A DNA stretch of 64,000 nucleotides from Aurelia coerulea (lineage: Eukaryota; Cnidaria; Scyphozoa; Semaeostomeae; Ulmaridae): assembly GCA_039566865.1 (NCBI GenBank), contig CM076945.1, forward strand, positions 7,305,501-7,369,500, in the 5' to 3' direction. The notes beneath the pieces are model-generated. The model was given only the letters and a program-made list of their open reading frames with translations, searched no databases and had not been told where the DNA came from. Shown here in pieces: positions 11,240 to 23,772 of the stretch. Each line of letters begins with the position of its first letter. Positions within the stretch are counted from its first letter, which is position 1. Made by a program: the position numbers and the translations under genes.

Positions 11240-11825
11240 TATACCTAACCATAAGGAATCTGCTGACTCATGGTTGTCGATGGCGCATCGGATCGCCTAA
11301 AGTTCATGTGAAATGAAACTGATCACAAGACACTCAGTGTGTCTTTCTTGCTTGTTCGGAGTGGTGCTCAAATTCATCACATGATGAGTCACGCGATTCA
11401 CACCAGAGCAGGTCAATTTATCATGGAATAAATTAGAACCCGAGGTCAAGCAAGCCCCCATTCTGTCTACTTTAAAATGTAGATTACGCTGCAAATAGCA
11501 TTAAATTTTTTCAATTTATTCTAATTTAATATTGTAAATATTTCTTTTTTATTTATTGTGACATTGCAATTAGGTTTCTTGGCTGATGGGGCCACCGTGT
11601 ATAAAGAGTTTAAAATGAAAAAATGGAAAAAAACCTAAGCCTCCCTAAACGTTGGGCCACGCCCACGACGCAGAATGATCGTATTCATTACTGAGATATT
11701 TTCTATGCGCGTTCATCATGCGCAATAGGACGCTGCACAGGCGCTGAATTGTATTTACATTGATGTTTCTTCAATTTTCCGGATCCTAATTAACGAAGTC
11801 TCTGGAATGAGCAGGGTGGGTGGAA
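11240..11825. other. No gene seen
   Basis: No exon or repeat family recognised; short frames on both strands have no support. Confidence 0.35.
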
Positions 11826-11829
11826 ACTA

Positions 11830-12815
11830 CCGGGTGTCCCAAAAAAAACGCAACGGATTTGATCGGGACTAGCGACAAGAATTTCAGTCCAATCAATCAA
11901 TAATGATTCTTTATATAATCCTCGATAGCTAACTTGAAGATAGATACCTTGTTTGTTGATATTGGTGAATGGAGAATGGGAATATTAATCTTCAAAGTTG
12001 AAATTTGCCTGAACCTCCAAACCAGAGCTTTTGGGTTTTGGCCTAAACTGCAAACGCGCTATTCTGGGGAATCTCCTGAATTATCGTGTAATAAGAGAAT
12101 AAAGCCTCATGCTGAGGAAAATATTTGAATAGAAATTCAATCAAATTCATCAATTTTGTCCTGAAAAGAAATCTTTTTTTATGCTTCAAAAGTTTCGAAA
12201 AGTTAACATTGCATCTGTCTCATAAAAGAAAGTAATACGCGAAATAGTTTGCTTGGGTATGAAAATGAATTAGTTCTTGCAATCTTCATGACTTTAATGA
12301 AATGCATTTTGTTTAATCTTTCTTCGAATTATTACGAAACAAGAAATCAAATATACCCAAGGGAAAATTATCCATGGATATGATCCTTAAAATTGCTCAT
12401 TCGTGCTTGGCTCTTTTGCAGGTGCACTATGATTGAACAAATATCTTCCATTGTGAATTTTCCCTTCGACATTGTTATGTTTGTCAATTTTTGACTTTCA
12501 AATTTCAATTGAAATGTGTGCCTAAACATGTGTGCCTTAGCATGCTCACAATACTACACTATGCAATGACTGAGGCGATTCCTCAAGACGTTTTCAGTTA
12601 GGCCAAAACCTGAAACCTCTGGTTTGGAGATGGAAGCAAATTTGGACTTTCAAGATTGATATTCCAACTCTCCATGCACCAATATCAACAAACAAGGTAT
12701 CTATCTTCAAGTTAGCTATCGAGGATTATATCAAAAATTATTTTGGACTGATTGGACCTAAATTCTTGTCGCTAGTCCCAATCAAATCCGTTGCGTTTAT
12801 TTTTGGGACACCCGG
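11830..12815. mobile_element. Tc1/mariner-like MITE, family T (complete)
   Basis: Begins CCGGGTGTCCCAAAA and ends with the inverted TTGGGACACCCGG, with TA on each side (11,828-11,829 and 12,816-12,817). Inverted similarity extends about 215 bp inward. There is no transposase. Relatives are at 15,695, 27,581-28,104, 31,730-31,960, 44,120-44,490, 59,345 and 63,300-63,510. Confidence 0.8.
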
Positions 12816-12829
12816 TATCTTGTAATTGG

Positions 12830-13245
12830 GTGAAATGAAGTTAGGAACCATAAAAGAAACTATTGAAAATGAAAAACACATCTAAGGAAGAATGCCATCA
12901 GATTAAAAATTTTTAGAAGCTGCAAATTAAGAAACGGGCGTTTGGAATATGAACACCTACGGTAGATTTCTTTCAGAAAAGAAATGAGGGGTGAAGGCAG
13001 CAATTTCGGACATGAGAGTATCACAACAACAAACACTAGTGATTCGCCCAAGCTCTTGGTTCTTGCTAGAGTCTCCTCCTTTGAGTGGCACAATCGCATG
13101 GTTTTCACGTCACTCAGAGATGCAAAGATAACAAGAGAAGCTCCTTCACAGAAGAGGAAGATACAGAGAAAAACAGTACCTGTAACTTCACTTAAACAGT
13201 GTCCTACTAATCGTGAAAAAAGCATTTGATATCCATGGAAATGCT
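12830..13245. other. No gene seen
   Basis: Overlapping frames on both strands (12,860-13,225 minus, 12,984-13,229 plus), neither recognisable. Treated as chance. Confidence 0.3.
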
Positions 13246-13248
13246 TTG

Positions 13249-14022
13249 TTGGGGATACATGGTACTCCCCGTATTGTTTTTCAGCTTTGTTTTTGGCTCA
13301 ACTTGACAGCCAATCAGCACGGGGACTATGAACGCATGCGCTGTGGACATAATTCAGCCATTCAAATATTTGCAGCCGTTGCGAAGAAAGTTGTAGTGAC
13401 AGCAAGCAGTCAGGGAAGATTCGCAGCTCGATATGCGGGAAACTTAGCATATATTTTATCAATTCTTAACTGCAGTCATGTTTGATATATGCCCACAAGA
13501 AACTGCAAACAAAGATTTCATTTTTGATGGACCTTTCTGGAAGCTTGGCACAGAAGTAAATGTTGAACGGTTTTGGTCTTGCGTTGATAAATTGGCCTAG
13601 GCAAAACAAGATAGCGGCAGCGCTCTGTGCTATGGAAAGACCCGTTATTAGACCCATTTCGACAACATTTAAAGGAGGCCATTTGAAACAAACGAAGCAA
13701 AGCTAAGTTGGCATATGAATATCATTTCTTAACCAGGTGAATACATTTCTTTGCCAAGCTTCCAAGAAACGCTATCGCGAGTGATTCTGAATGAAAACTT
13801 TTCCCAGTGTTCTCTCATCAAAAATTGATTGTTCTGTAGCGGATGTGGTTTCGTTTCGATGTCTGACTACCGGTTGCCTGTCAAATGACTAAGAGTTCGT
13901 GATGAAAATAATGGCATTACGTAATCGAATAAGCAAAAATTTACACACTACGCATGCGTTCATAGTCCCCGAGGGGATATCCACGTCCTCGTCAACTTGA
14001 GCTTGCACGTATCCCCAACAAG
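13249..14022. mobile_element. Inverted-repeat element
   Basis: Left TTGTTGGGGATAC faces right GTATCCCCAACAA. Further inside, CGGGGACTATGAACGCATGC on the left is inverted at about 13,950-13,970. No clear target duplication and no recognisable ORF. Confidence 0.45.
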
Positions 14023-14040
14023 CCCTTTGACTAAAACTAC

Positions 14041-15470
14041 GTACTAAATCCTGTTAGAAAAATCCTGTCACTAAATCCTGTTAGCCAAAGAAATGACATC
14101 ATTTTTCCATCGTAAGAATTATCCTGACAGATCACCACTTCTGCCTTGGAAAGAGTCAACAGCCTCACACAGGACGACGCCCTGCTACCAGTTGACAAAA
14201 ACCAATCCAACAACAGAGTACCTTTTACCCTTACCTATCATCCACTTAATAACAGAATCAAGAAGATAATCTACAACAATTTCAAATTACTAAGCAATGA
14301 TTCCAAAGCCAAGAAAATATTCAACATCCCACCCTTGATGGCATTCCGTAGAGATAAGAACTTAAGAGATTCCCTTGTACACACAAACCTTCGATCCTCA
14401 GACTCTCCTGGCACTTTTCCTTGCAATCATGCCCTCTGTCAAACATGTACCCACGTCAACCCAACAACTACGATCAACAACGGAAACAAGACCTTCACAA
14501 TCAAAGCTACCTTTACTTGTTCATCAACCAGCGTCATACATTGCATTTCATGCACCCAATGCCACATCCTTTATATTGGAGAAACGTCTCGCTAAATCAA
14601 GAACAGATTTGGCGAGCATATGCGAAACGTTAAACATAAACATAAGATCCATTTGCACGAGCGCGAGCAACACGAAAATGACCCCGATAGCAACATCTCA
14701 AGACACTTTAATTCACCCAACCATTCAACTGATGACATGATGATTCTTGGCCTCCTTTTTGCCCCCACGGACAGTACCAAAAGAAAGACTTTGGAGAAGC
14801 GCATAATTTTCAAACTTAGAACTCTCTTTCCTGCAGGACTTAATAAGCAGTTCAATTATTTACAATGACATTATTCTAACTAACCCCTTCTCTTCCTCTC
14901 CTGTTCTTGTTGTTATGCATATCTATCCTATTATTCTTTCGTTTACGTCACACCGATTCCCTCAAATTCGATTTCTATCTTTCGAATTTACTCTTCTTTT
15001 ATCCAACGTTCCATTAATCTTACTTCACTTGATAATGGGTTTAAGCCCGAAACGTCGTACAAAATAAAACTCTGTTCAAAGCTCGATTATTTATACTGTT
15101 ATTTGTTTGTATTAAATCCTGTTAGCACTCCAGCTTTTCTATCGGGCATAAAACTAACCGAAAGCCTCTATTTTCAGCTTATCACAAGTACAAAAATGTG
15201 TTCTCGTGCAATCAACATGAAAAGGGTACCAGTATCGTAAATGCAAAGGTCAACAAGATCTTTCCTCTCAAGTAACCCCTTTGACTAAAACTACGCACTA
15301 AATCCTGATAGCATTCCAGCTTCTCTGTCAGGCATAAAACTAACCGAAAGCCTCTATTTTCAGCTTATCACAAGTACAAAAATGTGTTCTCGTGCAATCA
15401 ACATGAAAAGGATACCTGTATCGTAAATGCAAAGGTCAACAAGACCTTTCCTCTCAAGTAACCCCTCGCT
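14041..15470 (+). repeat. Small satellite array (~184-bp units) split by a Penelope-like insertion
   Basis: Two nearly identical units lie at 15,112-15,296 and 15,297-15,467 (each starting TAAATCCTG). The start of a unit also stands at 14,041 and 14,069, left of the Penelope-like remnant. The remnant is thus flanked on both sides by the same ACTAAATCCTGTTAG-type word, which fits insertion into the array. Confidence 0.6.
14098..15100 (+). pseudogene. Penelope-like element remnant with GIY-YIG endonuclease
   Basis: 14,140-14,868 encodes the region after the reverse transcriptase plus the endonuclease of a Penelope-like retroelement: LERVNSLTQDD, a Cys-rich linker (CNHALCQTCTHV), CISCTQCHILYIGETSR (the GIY-YIG core), and GLNKQF near the end. 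The typical spacing SRHFNSPNHS also follows. An in-frame TAA at 14,593-14,595, just after GETSR, breaks the frame, and a frameshift near 14,145 separates a short upstream homologous piece. The reverse transcriptase itself is absent (5' truncation). A non-coding 3' tail with the phrase AAGCCCGAAACGTCGTAC leads to about 15,100. Confidence 0.75.
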
Positions 15471-15694
15471 TCTTTCAATCTATTTTTAATTGCTCCTTCA
15501 TACGGGTACCAAAACTAGCATTTGCGCCGCCTGTAAACAAAGAATTCATATGAGTTTAAGGAATTTTGACGCGACTCTCCTAAACCAATAAACTGGTTGA
15601 ATCACTAGTATTCTGCAAATTGTTTACAAAATGATAAGCTTGCTACCAGTTTCTGCGTGAGCCCTAAAAAGGTTATTTCAAGCTGTTACTAATA

Positions 15695-15915
15695 CCGGGT
15701 GTCCCAAAAAGAGTATACAGATTTGGTTTGATACAATGACGTCAAGTTAACTTTAGTCAATGGCTAATCACTCTCAAAATCCTCCTCGATAGTTAACTTG
15801 AACATAGATACCTCATTTGTTGGTATTGGTGCTTTGAGAGCAGAAATATTAACCTTGAAAGCTCAAATTTGCATCCACTCGGAAACCAGAGTTTTGGCGT
15901 TTTGGCCTAAACGAA
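15695..15915 (+). mobile_element. Family T element, left half only
   Basis: Starts CCGGGTGTCCCAAAAAG after a TA and matches the arm of the element at 11,830-12,815 up to TTTTGGCCTAAAC. The right half is missing. Confidence 0.6.
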
Positions 15916-15939
15916 ATCTTGAAGTACAGCGAAAGCCTT

Positions 15940-16140
15940 GATAAAATTTGCGGTTCGTACCCGTTTGGATCCGATCCTAAACGTTTACACGAGACCTTTT
16001 TGGGATCGGATCCAAATGGGATCACTTTGGAAAGTGATCCCAAATGAGTACGGATAGCAGATTCAAATGGGTTGGTTGGGATCCGTCCCGTCGGGTCCCA
16101 TGTAAACGCAAAGCCTATCCGTTAAAGTTAGGGCATGGAT
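15940..16140. repeat. GGATCC-rich interleaved inverted repeats
   Basis: Several inverted phrases, for example TTTGGATCCGATCC against GGATCGGATCCAAA and GGGATCACTTT against AAAGTGATCCC. Probably a degraded MITE. Confidence 0.4.
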
Positions 16141-16181
16141 CGAGATCTCGTGTAAATGGGGCCTCGACAAAGCGATCTGGC

Positions 16182-16639
16182 AAACAAGGGCAGATTTTGT
16201 AATACAATAGCAACAGTTGCGTTTGATCGACACCTCAATTCAAAGCGATTAGCGGATGCAGACAAAGGAAATTCTCTCAACCAGTAATTCAAAACAAACA
16301 AAGGAGCCGAGCAGAAGGCATTGTAATTCTGGCGTCTTTAGGGCTTAAAATGAGACGATTACAAAACAGCTCCTAAATCAAATAAACATAATCTAAGCGA
16401 CAGAGCTTTAGATTTACCCTTTTTCTTTCGCTATAAGCACATAACTTCTCTTAAAAACCATCTTTCGCTTGCACAAGGCGAGAGTTTGCCCTACTAGTTT
16501 CGGGGAAACTTTTGCGGCTTTGTTTGTTTTGAATTACTGGTTGAGAGAATTTCCTTTGTCTGCATCCGCTAATCGCTTTGAATTGAGGTGTCAATCAAAC
16601 GCAACTGTTGCTATTGTATTACAAAATCTGCCCTTGTTT
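16182..16639. mobile_element. hAT-like MITE family H (complete, 458 bp)
   Basis: Ends AAACAAGGGCAGATTTTGTA and its exact inverse. The 8-bp target duplication GATCTGGC (16,174-16,181 and 16,640-16,647) is perfect, and inverted similarity extends over 100 bp inward. It has inserted into an R1 repeat, pieces of which continue on both sides. Confidence 0.85.
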
Positions 16640-16647
16640 GATCTGGC

Positions 16648-16815
16648 AGCCTTAAGAATAGATTTCACACCTTCAACGCAGCCGACCACAATGTCTTGCT
16701 TTCTCTTTGTTTTGATTTGATTGAATGCATTCAGAGGTGTGAAATCTATTCTTCAAAAAAGCAAATCACTTTGTCTCTTCGGAAACATGTGTTACAAAAT
16801 TTGTCCTTGTTCGCT
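16648..16815 (+). repeat. Dispersed repeat R1, copy 2 (split by family H)
   Basis: Matches copy 1 (896-1066), from CAGCCTTAAGAATAG to the end TTTGTCCTTG. The R1 left part lies just before 16,174. Confidence 0.6.
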
Positions 16816-16829
16816 CTAATGATAAAAGT

Positions 16830-18265
16830 CATAACATTGATTTCTGACAACGAAAAAGAAGCTTTAATAGAATAACAGGCGAGGAATACACGTCAAACGA
16901 ATAGGCGCGTCACAGGCAGCTATGACAATAGCAGATTCTATAATAATAATAGCAGTTGCTTTTGAGTGACATGTCATGTCAAAGCAATTAGAAATCGCAG
17001 ACAAAGAGAATTCGCTTAAGATATCAATTAAAACAACAAAGAAACAAATGACGTCTTGAGACCAGTAGTATGGCAAACTGTCTTGTTGTGCATGCAAAAA
17101 AAGAATTGTTATGAAACGTCATGGGTAAATATCGAAGGAAGAAGGACATAAGTGAACGACGAAGAAGAGGGACAACATCCACAGAGAGCAGGCATCGAGT
17201 TGATCTTTTGCGTTTTTTCATTTATTCAGAAGAAAGAAGGAAGGATAGATTTGAAGGGAATTGACATGGTTAAAAGCTGGCTCGGGCCGAGTTAAAAATA
17301 GATCCTGTTGTGCCTGATAATTTTGACACATGCCGTTTCATTGTTAAGCCAAAGAAACTATGGGTGCGTAGGCGTCTACTTTAGCCTATTCATAGCGTCA
17401 CTCGATGTAGCTATGTCTATTCTCTTTAAACATCTGCCTTCACTGAAGTCAAATTCAAGTCATAAACTGTACAGTAGGAAGCACAATGCTCAACTGGGCT
17501 TCTGAACCAGATAAATAAAATGCTTGAGGCAGCTTAACTAGGGACTGGTAGAATTGTATTCAAAATTAAACCTCAAAATGAGAGTAAATGGCGCTTTAGT
17601 AACACTTTCGCTTCAGTACTCAATTAGGATTAAGCCGTAGTTACAGGTGTGTTGCACTGGCAATATTGATTACCTCTCTACCTCTCATTTTTCATTTCAT
17701 TTTGAAATTATTTATGCACGGTAGCACCCATCAGTCAATATGACAGATTTTCAAGGGGCCGTACCAAAAACATAACAATGTTGTTTGCTGAAAATTCGAA
17801 GGTGGCTACATTTGCCACATTCAGAACAAAGAATGTTCCGCAAAATCTAATTGGCTCTGTACAAAGAATTGCTTCGAGAACATGTTCATAGAAATACTTT
17901 TGCTGAGCAGTGCGACATACTGCTAGCGCTGAAGAGTGCCCGGAGGGAGGTTGCAAACAGCAGGGCAAGACTCTCTCTGTTGGACAGATTTTGATGTAGC
18001 ATATTTTCGAGCCTAAGTAAGATATCCTAACGTAACTCGAGAAAAAGCTTCAGACAGTAATGGAAAATTGACGTTCACGCTGTAAAATTTGTTCATGTGT
18101 GTCTCAATGGGTCTTCTAAAAGTTAATAGATCTATTTTCAATCTGAATCCTGGATTTAGGTTGAAAGGAACTCAAGATGAAAGTTTAAATGATCTTAGCA
18201 ACATTCTATGGTGTCACTTATTCTATTCTATGGTATCAATCTACAACAATGGAGCACCGACAGTA
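16830..18265. other. No gene seen; degraded hAT-family copy
   Basis: 16,900-17,125 resembles family H with many changes. The remainder shows only unsupported short frames (for example minus strand 17,735-17,968, Cys-rich, unrecognised). Confidence 0.35.
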
Positions 18266-18271
18266 GCATAT

Positions 18272-18315
<44 letters not shown>

Positions 18316-18328
18316 CGAAGTGAAGTGA

Positions 18329-18365
<37 letters not shown>

Positions 18366-18372
18366 TAACAAT
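18272..18372 (+). repeat. (TAA)n microsatellite
   Basis: Two long runs of AAT/TAA triplets separated by a 16-bp GA-rich interruption. The poly-Ile and poly-Asn frames across it are artefacts of the repeat. Confidence 0.95.
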
Positions 18373-18779
18373 ATCAATCTAGGGGTAAAGTTGATAGATT
18401 TATCTTCCTATCGCAAGTGAGCAACTCACAATAGAAGTTTAAACGAACTTATCAACATCTCACGATGGCATCTTTATGCAAGCACGCAATCTTCTGGAGC
18501 ATCTACAGTAGTACATTCAATAACTGACGCAAATTACATTCGCTTAAAATATGCAGCAGGACTCACAGGAGTTATACAATCTAACTTGCTATCTGCACAA
18601 GTCGACGTAACTAAAGAGCAATTATTATAGAGTATTGAGCAATTACTAAAGAACAGTGTCTTCCCCCTTCCCTTGTGGAATGAGACCCAATAAGCCACTG
18701 GTCACCCTACACAAATTCTGCGTTACAAGCCTGTTATGTCTAAGACTTGCCCCAACAAGTCTATTATGTCTCGTTCAAT

Positions 18780-18960
18780 AGACCTTTTAGCTATTCTACA
18801 AAAGAGCCTGGATCGAGCGTTATTTTTATACATTTTTATACGCGAGGTTCGATCGAGTGGCGTTAGAGCTTCTTATTACTATTGTGCACATTCGAAAATT
18901 CTGCAAAATGTAGCGAAGTATCGTTCGATTCTAATTCTTTTCAGAATAGCTAAAAGGTCT
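18780..18960. mobile_element. MITE family A, copy 1 (181 bp)
   Basis: Begins AGACCTTTTAGCTATTCT and ends with its inverse, flanked by AT on both sides. About 80-90% alike to the copy at 32,572-32,750, for which an empty site exists. Confidence 0.75.
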
Positions 18961-18961
18961 A

Positions 18962-19240
18962 TTCATAGCCTTGACCATTCCCAGGGCAGCCCGGGGGTCG
19001 ATGAAATTTCGTGCACAAATGCACGGGGCCGGCCGGGGCAAACGTTTGTGGCGAATGCCCAGGGGTCGGACACTGAACATATGCCATACTCCTAGTAACT
19101 GTATGATGCGAAGGCTTAAATGGGGATCAAATGCCCCGGGACCGCACCGGGGAGAAATTCACAGTCAGATTCCCAGGGGCCGGGAAATGTTGTGTGCAAA
19201 TGCCTGGGGTGTCCCCGGGGGGTGGTCAGGGTAGGAATTG
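18962..19240. other. GC-rich patch, no gene
   Basis: Markedly more GC-rich than its surroundings, with repeated CCCAGGGG, CCCGGGG and CAAATGC words, sometimes inverted. Possibly a degraded GC-rich transposon. Confidence 0.4.
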
Positions 19241-19757
19241 AACGAGAAATTACATGGTCTATAGTCTATATCGGCGCTAAAATAATATAATTACCCTCGC
19301 GGGGGCGTAAGCAACTACAAGGACGCTGCGAAGGAGCAAGTCTAGCAAGGTTTAGCCATGCATTTACAAGTGAAATTGCATAAATACATGCAATTCCACA
19401 AGCATTTTTACCTAGATAAACACATAATTAAAAGGATCAATATGCAATCGTTTACTGGTAGTGGGCTCTTTTATATTAATGAAACATGAATCGACGTAAA
19501 TCGAAATGTTAAATGGTCTTAACTTTGAAAATAAATATATCTAAGGTGTAAATAAAAAGCGAAGATTATTGGGCAAACATTTTATGATGATTAGCTAATA
19601 TATAAACTATATTTAAGTTTTATTGGGTTAGTAGATGAACTTCATTTCAGCTGATTAAATAAACGTAAAGAAGGTTGAAATAACCATGTTATTCAACTAT
19701 TTCAGTGCGTTCGTCGTACTCACTGGTATTAACCCAGCTGCCTTATAATTTGATATA
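19241..19757. other. No gene seen
   Basis: AT-rich left flank of the split-repeat retroelement. Confidence 0.35.
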
Positions 19758-20233
19758 AATGCTGCAGTAAAAGGGCACCTTTTACGTAGGTTAATTTTCA
19801 ACTTGAAATGTTTAACAAGGTTCCTTCCTACCTCGGTCCCAGGTCCCCCCTCTAGGTGGGCTGATGCACAAGAGCACTTACTTTGTGCTTCTTTTGCTGG
19901 AAATAAATTGATCTGATATCTGACGTGCAAAGCGGAGATGCCCTTTGAACCATATTCTATACTCGATAATCCCGTTAGATGGTCCTTTTAGATTTCCTAA
20001 TAGTCACTTATTTTTTACGTTTTCGCGCTTGCTTATCAACTGAATGCATCTCAACCTTTCAAAGTCTACTCACAACGGTACAAAGGAAGCCCCTCCTCAC
20101 ATCTGAGGTATTTCTGATAACATCATGTTTTCTTCTGGAATCTCGTGTTTCTACGCACACAAATCAGCCACCTAATAATATACAGCAAGCACGTGATTTC
20201 GTATGGTATTTAAACCAATAACCCCCTTTCTTA

Positions 20234-20906
20234 AGGCTGAAATACACTATCCAATTTATTGGATTCAATAAATTTGATGTTCCAATTAGTTGGATGAGAA
20301 GTTCTGTTTACATTCATCCAATAAATTGGAACGATGTTTTGGAAGTCTCTCATTGCACAATGGACTCTGACTATGAGCATGCTGCAGCACGAAAAAGGTT
20401 GCGAAAAAAAGGCAAGATCTGTCTGGGTTAAGTCAAAGAAATGAGCTTGGCATTGAAAGTACGCTATTGCGAGAATTTCGGCTTGAAGATGAAGCAGAGT
20501 ACAACAAGTTTCTGAGAATGTCCTCAGAAAATTTCGACGAACTCCTAAGCCTCGTTGAATTTGACATACACGCTTTTTCTATCTTCCATAAATTTATGAA
20601 ATCTTTAGTCACTTCAATACGCTGCGCTTTAGCGGCCACGTTAGCTTGCACTGCCTATCCGCCTATCCAAAAGAAATGCACAAGCTACGAAATTAGGCGT
20701 AGGTTTTCGCTCGGCGCCATAAAGACAAAAGGGATTAAGAAACACAAAGGGAAAAAGTTGGATGAAAGTTGAACACGTCCAACTTTTGAAAATGAGATTT
20801 CAATTTGTTGAAACTGGGAAATATCGTCCAATTTTTGCGTTTACATTGTCCAATTAATTGAATCCAATAAATTGAATCCAATAAATTGGATAGTGTATTT
20901 CAGCCT
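20234..20906 (+). mobile_element. PIF/Harbinger element, internally deleted (673 bp)
   Basis: Perfect 36-bp terminal inverted repeats start AGGCTGAAATACACTATCCA, flanked by TTA on each side (20,231-20,233 and 20,907-20,909), the classic Harbinger target. The interior (about 20,430-20,772) encodes a short piece like the N-terminal part of Harbinger transposases (LREFRLEDEAEYNKFLRM then FDELLSLV), with no DDE catalytic part. The A2 repeat at 25,577-25,579 has the same sequence with a single TTA and no insert, which proves the insertion boundaries. Confidence 0.92.
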
Positions 20907-20957
20907 TTAGGCATCTTTTCGGTTTTTGCGCTACATCGAGCACACGAAATTTCATTT

Positions 20958-21312
20958 TTTGCAACGCCGAAGAGAAGTGCGACTACGAAACAGGCCGCTT
21001 TGACGAGAGCAGTTAGAGCAAACACAAGGTTACCACAGCAAGCTCCTGGCCTGCAAGAGCAATCGAAACACTGCCCATCATTCCGGCAGCGGATATCAAT
21101 GGTAGTGGAAGTTCATGTATGACAGCCATTTCTGCAACAGAGCGGGGCGCAAGGATAAAAAGAACAATTTCGCACTTTCCACTTTCTTGCTGAGACTTAC
21201 AGATTATACCGAAGAAAAGGACAATCGAACCAATCAGTTGTCAAATGATGATCATGAAGACAGGCAAGACGCCTCCGTGGTTGAAAATGCAGAATCTTTC
21301 CATCATGCATAA
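20958..21312 (+). pseudogene. Possible gag-like start of the DIRS-like element
   Basis: Directly after A1, open frames rich in Lys, Arg, Gln and Thr (TKQAALTRAVRANTRLPQQ, then a second frame from 21,115) sit where a Gag would begin. I do not recognise a domain; the call rests on position and composition. Confidence 0.3.
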
Positions 21313-22489
21313 TATGGTCAAGAGTTGAGTATTTCCACTGCATTTCTTATATTTTACCACACCGAACCACTTATTGATATTTGCGATCATGCTGTTCCTC
21401 TAACAGTTGTTTATGTGGGTCCACAGAAGAGGTAAGATGAATTACATACACGAGAAAGAATTGACTCCACTCAGTTGACCTAGCCTAAATGGTGAGATCC
21501 ACTCTACAGTCCCACAATGGGGTGATATTTCGAACTTATATTTGATAAAACATGCTCAAACGCATGACGATCACTCACGTCACTCGCATAGTCCTGTAGA
21601 ACCAAATACCAAGTCTCCTTGTGAGATAGTCAATTTTCATCTGTTGCATGCACGTATAAAGTTTTGATGCTATGAGATATTCAGTAGTTTCCCAAGAACC
21701 ATTGCTTCGCTGCTTCCTAAAATAGCTCAATCTGAGTATATGGCGTACTCCCCTCTTAGTTTTCTCTTGCAGGGTAGAAACTGAGTTGTCACCGACATGT
21801 CATTGCCTCACAAATAGCATCTGAGAATGAAGCATGGTTTCAGAGCCGCACACATGAAAACATGCGAGACAAGAGCAGGATGTGACCTGATGCGACCGGC
21901 CACCAACGGTGCACTCTATATTATAGCATTAGCAAGGCAAGGAATAGAAGGTCGGGGGTGCAATACCCGTCCGTTTTGCAAAGGTATTTAGAACTGTGTT
22001 CGGCAAGGTTTGGAAGGAACGAAGGAACTTGACCGTATGTACAGACTGCTGCAGCAAATTGTTTTATTTAGAAGGTTGCTAGTTGGGGCCACATCCTTTT
22101 TCTCATATCATACCGTCTAAACATGTTATTGTTGCTGTGTATTACAATTCTGCCAACCTCTGCTCGGTGCAGCACCAACACAAAAGGTCTGTATCACAAA
22201 GTGTTCGAGATTCACCCAGCGAACAGTGGTTGGTATTTTCTCTCAGGGCTTGTATATTCCTATTCATATACATATTCATATTCATTCACATATTCATAGT
22301 CTGAGTCTGTTCCCCTGTTTTTCCAAAGTTTGAGTCACCTCCGCACAGTGGGCTAGACATTCAAAAATTTGGAAGTTCTCTTACTCGCTAGTTGTTATGC
22401 AGCTTTAGAACGCTGAATAATTGGGCTTACGTGTGCTTCTAAAGTTTTCATTTATCTTGTGTTACCACAGAGTTACAGATTTTGCAGGA

Positions 22490-22625
22490 CTAGGAGCATC
22501 CATAACCCCAGTCAATGTAGATTTATTAGAGCAGAATCTACTCTTTCTAATCACCCAGATAGGCCTTCTGTTACAAAACTTTGCACAGATCTGCGAGAAG
22601 GGGCCAAATAGGTTACAATTGTCCC
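22490..22625 (+). pseudogene. Decayed leader region of DIRS-type polymerase ORF
   Basis: Two frames share the expected pieces: ITPVNVDLL in one, then STLSNHPDRPSVTKLCTDL in another. They resemble the segment with a conserved HPD word that precedes the reverse transcriptase in DIRS-like elements. A frameshift and a stop break it, and about 1.1 kb of unrelated sequence follows before the polymerase piece. Confidence 0.4.
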
Positions 22626-23772
22626 AGAGCTGCTAGATTTTCGAGAAATTTGTTCATGGCTTCAGCCCCTCACAGTGGGGCACCATCATGACATAGACCA
22701 AAAATTCGATTTCCTTCAACTACTTCCAAACATAGCTATTTTGAAAGAGTAATGGTTGAGGATCATAAAACTTTTTAAATTTTCTTTCTACCCCTTTTCT
22801 GAAAGACTGTACGGGCCTTTAAAGTACTAGGCTTTCTCACAAACAAGAAAGCACATTCCAGTGCAGTTGGTCACTGAAAATTAAGCTACCTTAGCTGCCT
22901 CCTGTAGCTCTTTCCGTGGGTGTTACAGGTCAAACCTCTATATCAGTTTGATCTTTAGCCATTAGCCGACAATATTCATTACGTTGACAGCACAAAAGAC
23001 TATTTTTCGGATTTTTTGCTAATATTTTGATCTGTGTACCATTGGCTGCACTATTTAGGCCATTCTTAGCAACACGTTTACCTTTCTAGTTGGATACAAA
23101 ACGTGCAGACAAGAGCAGACAAGTCACACTATGTTTAAATTGCACCTAAAGAGTCGATGATAACATGGTAGAAAGGATTTTTTGCGGAAATTTGCGGGTT
23201 TCAAGGAAAATCTGTCACAATATCTCAGTTTTTTATGAAATAATGGAAGTAAAAAATAGCGAAGGCATCACTTTGGGACTCTATGCCTCTGAAATCTAAT
23301 TCTAAGACAGCTGACCCAATATATATTGATGTCAAATGGTTTTTAAGTGTAAAAAAGAAACGAAAACTGCAAAGTAACGGGGCATGGGCAAACAAGGGAT
23401 GTGGGTCTACAGGGTACTGAGCAGAACAAACCACAATATTTTTACACTTTAATCCTTAAAATGCTTAAAATGGTCAAGAGTTACAAAGGGCCTTCAAATT
23501 ATCCACAGCAACAGAAAACGTGATGATGCACACACATTTTGGCAGTTATTATCTCTTGTTTCATTGTAAAACCTTCAAATAATCATAATAATAATCATCA
23601 TCACAACTGTAATCTATTATAGAAAATATACGAAATTATAATGCATGTTTTCTAACCAACCAATTTACTTCAAATATATTTTTACATGGTTGCTGTAAGA
23701 CCTTAAACATGAATTGTTAAGAATAAACAAAATATTCTTCTCAAAAAGCGAATGTCATGATGCCTTGTACAA

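Noticed and set aside
18208..18420. Poly-Asn protein
   Set aside because: Translated (TAA)n microsatellite.
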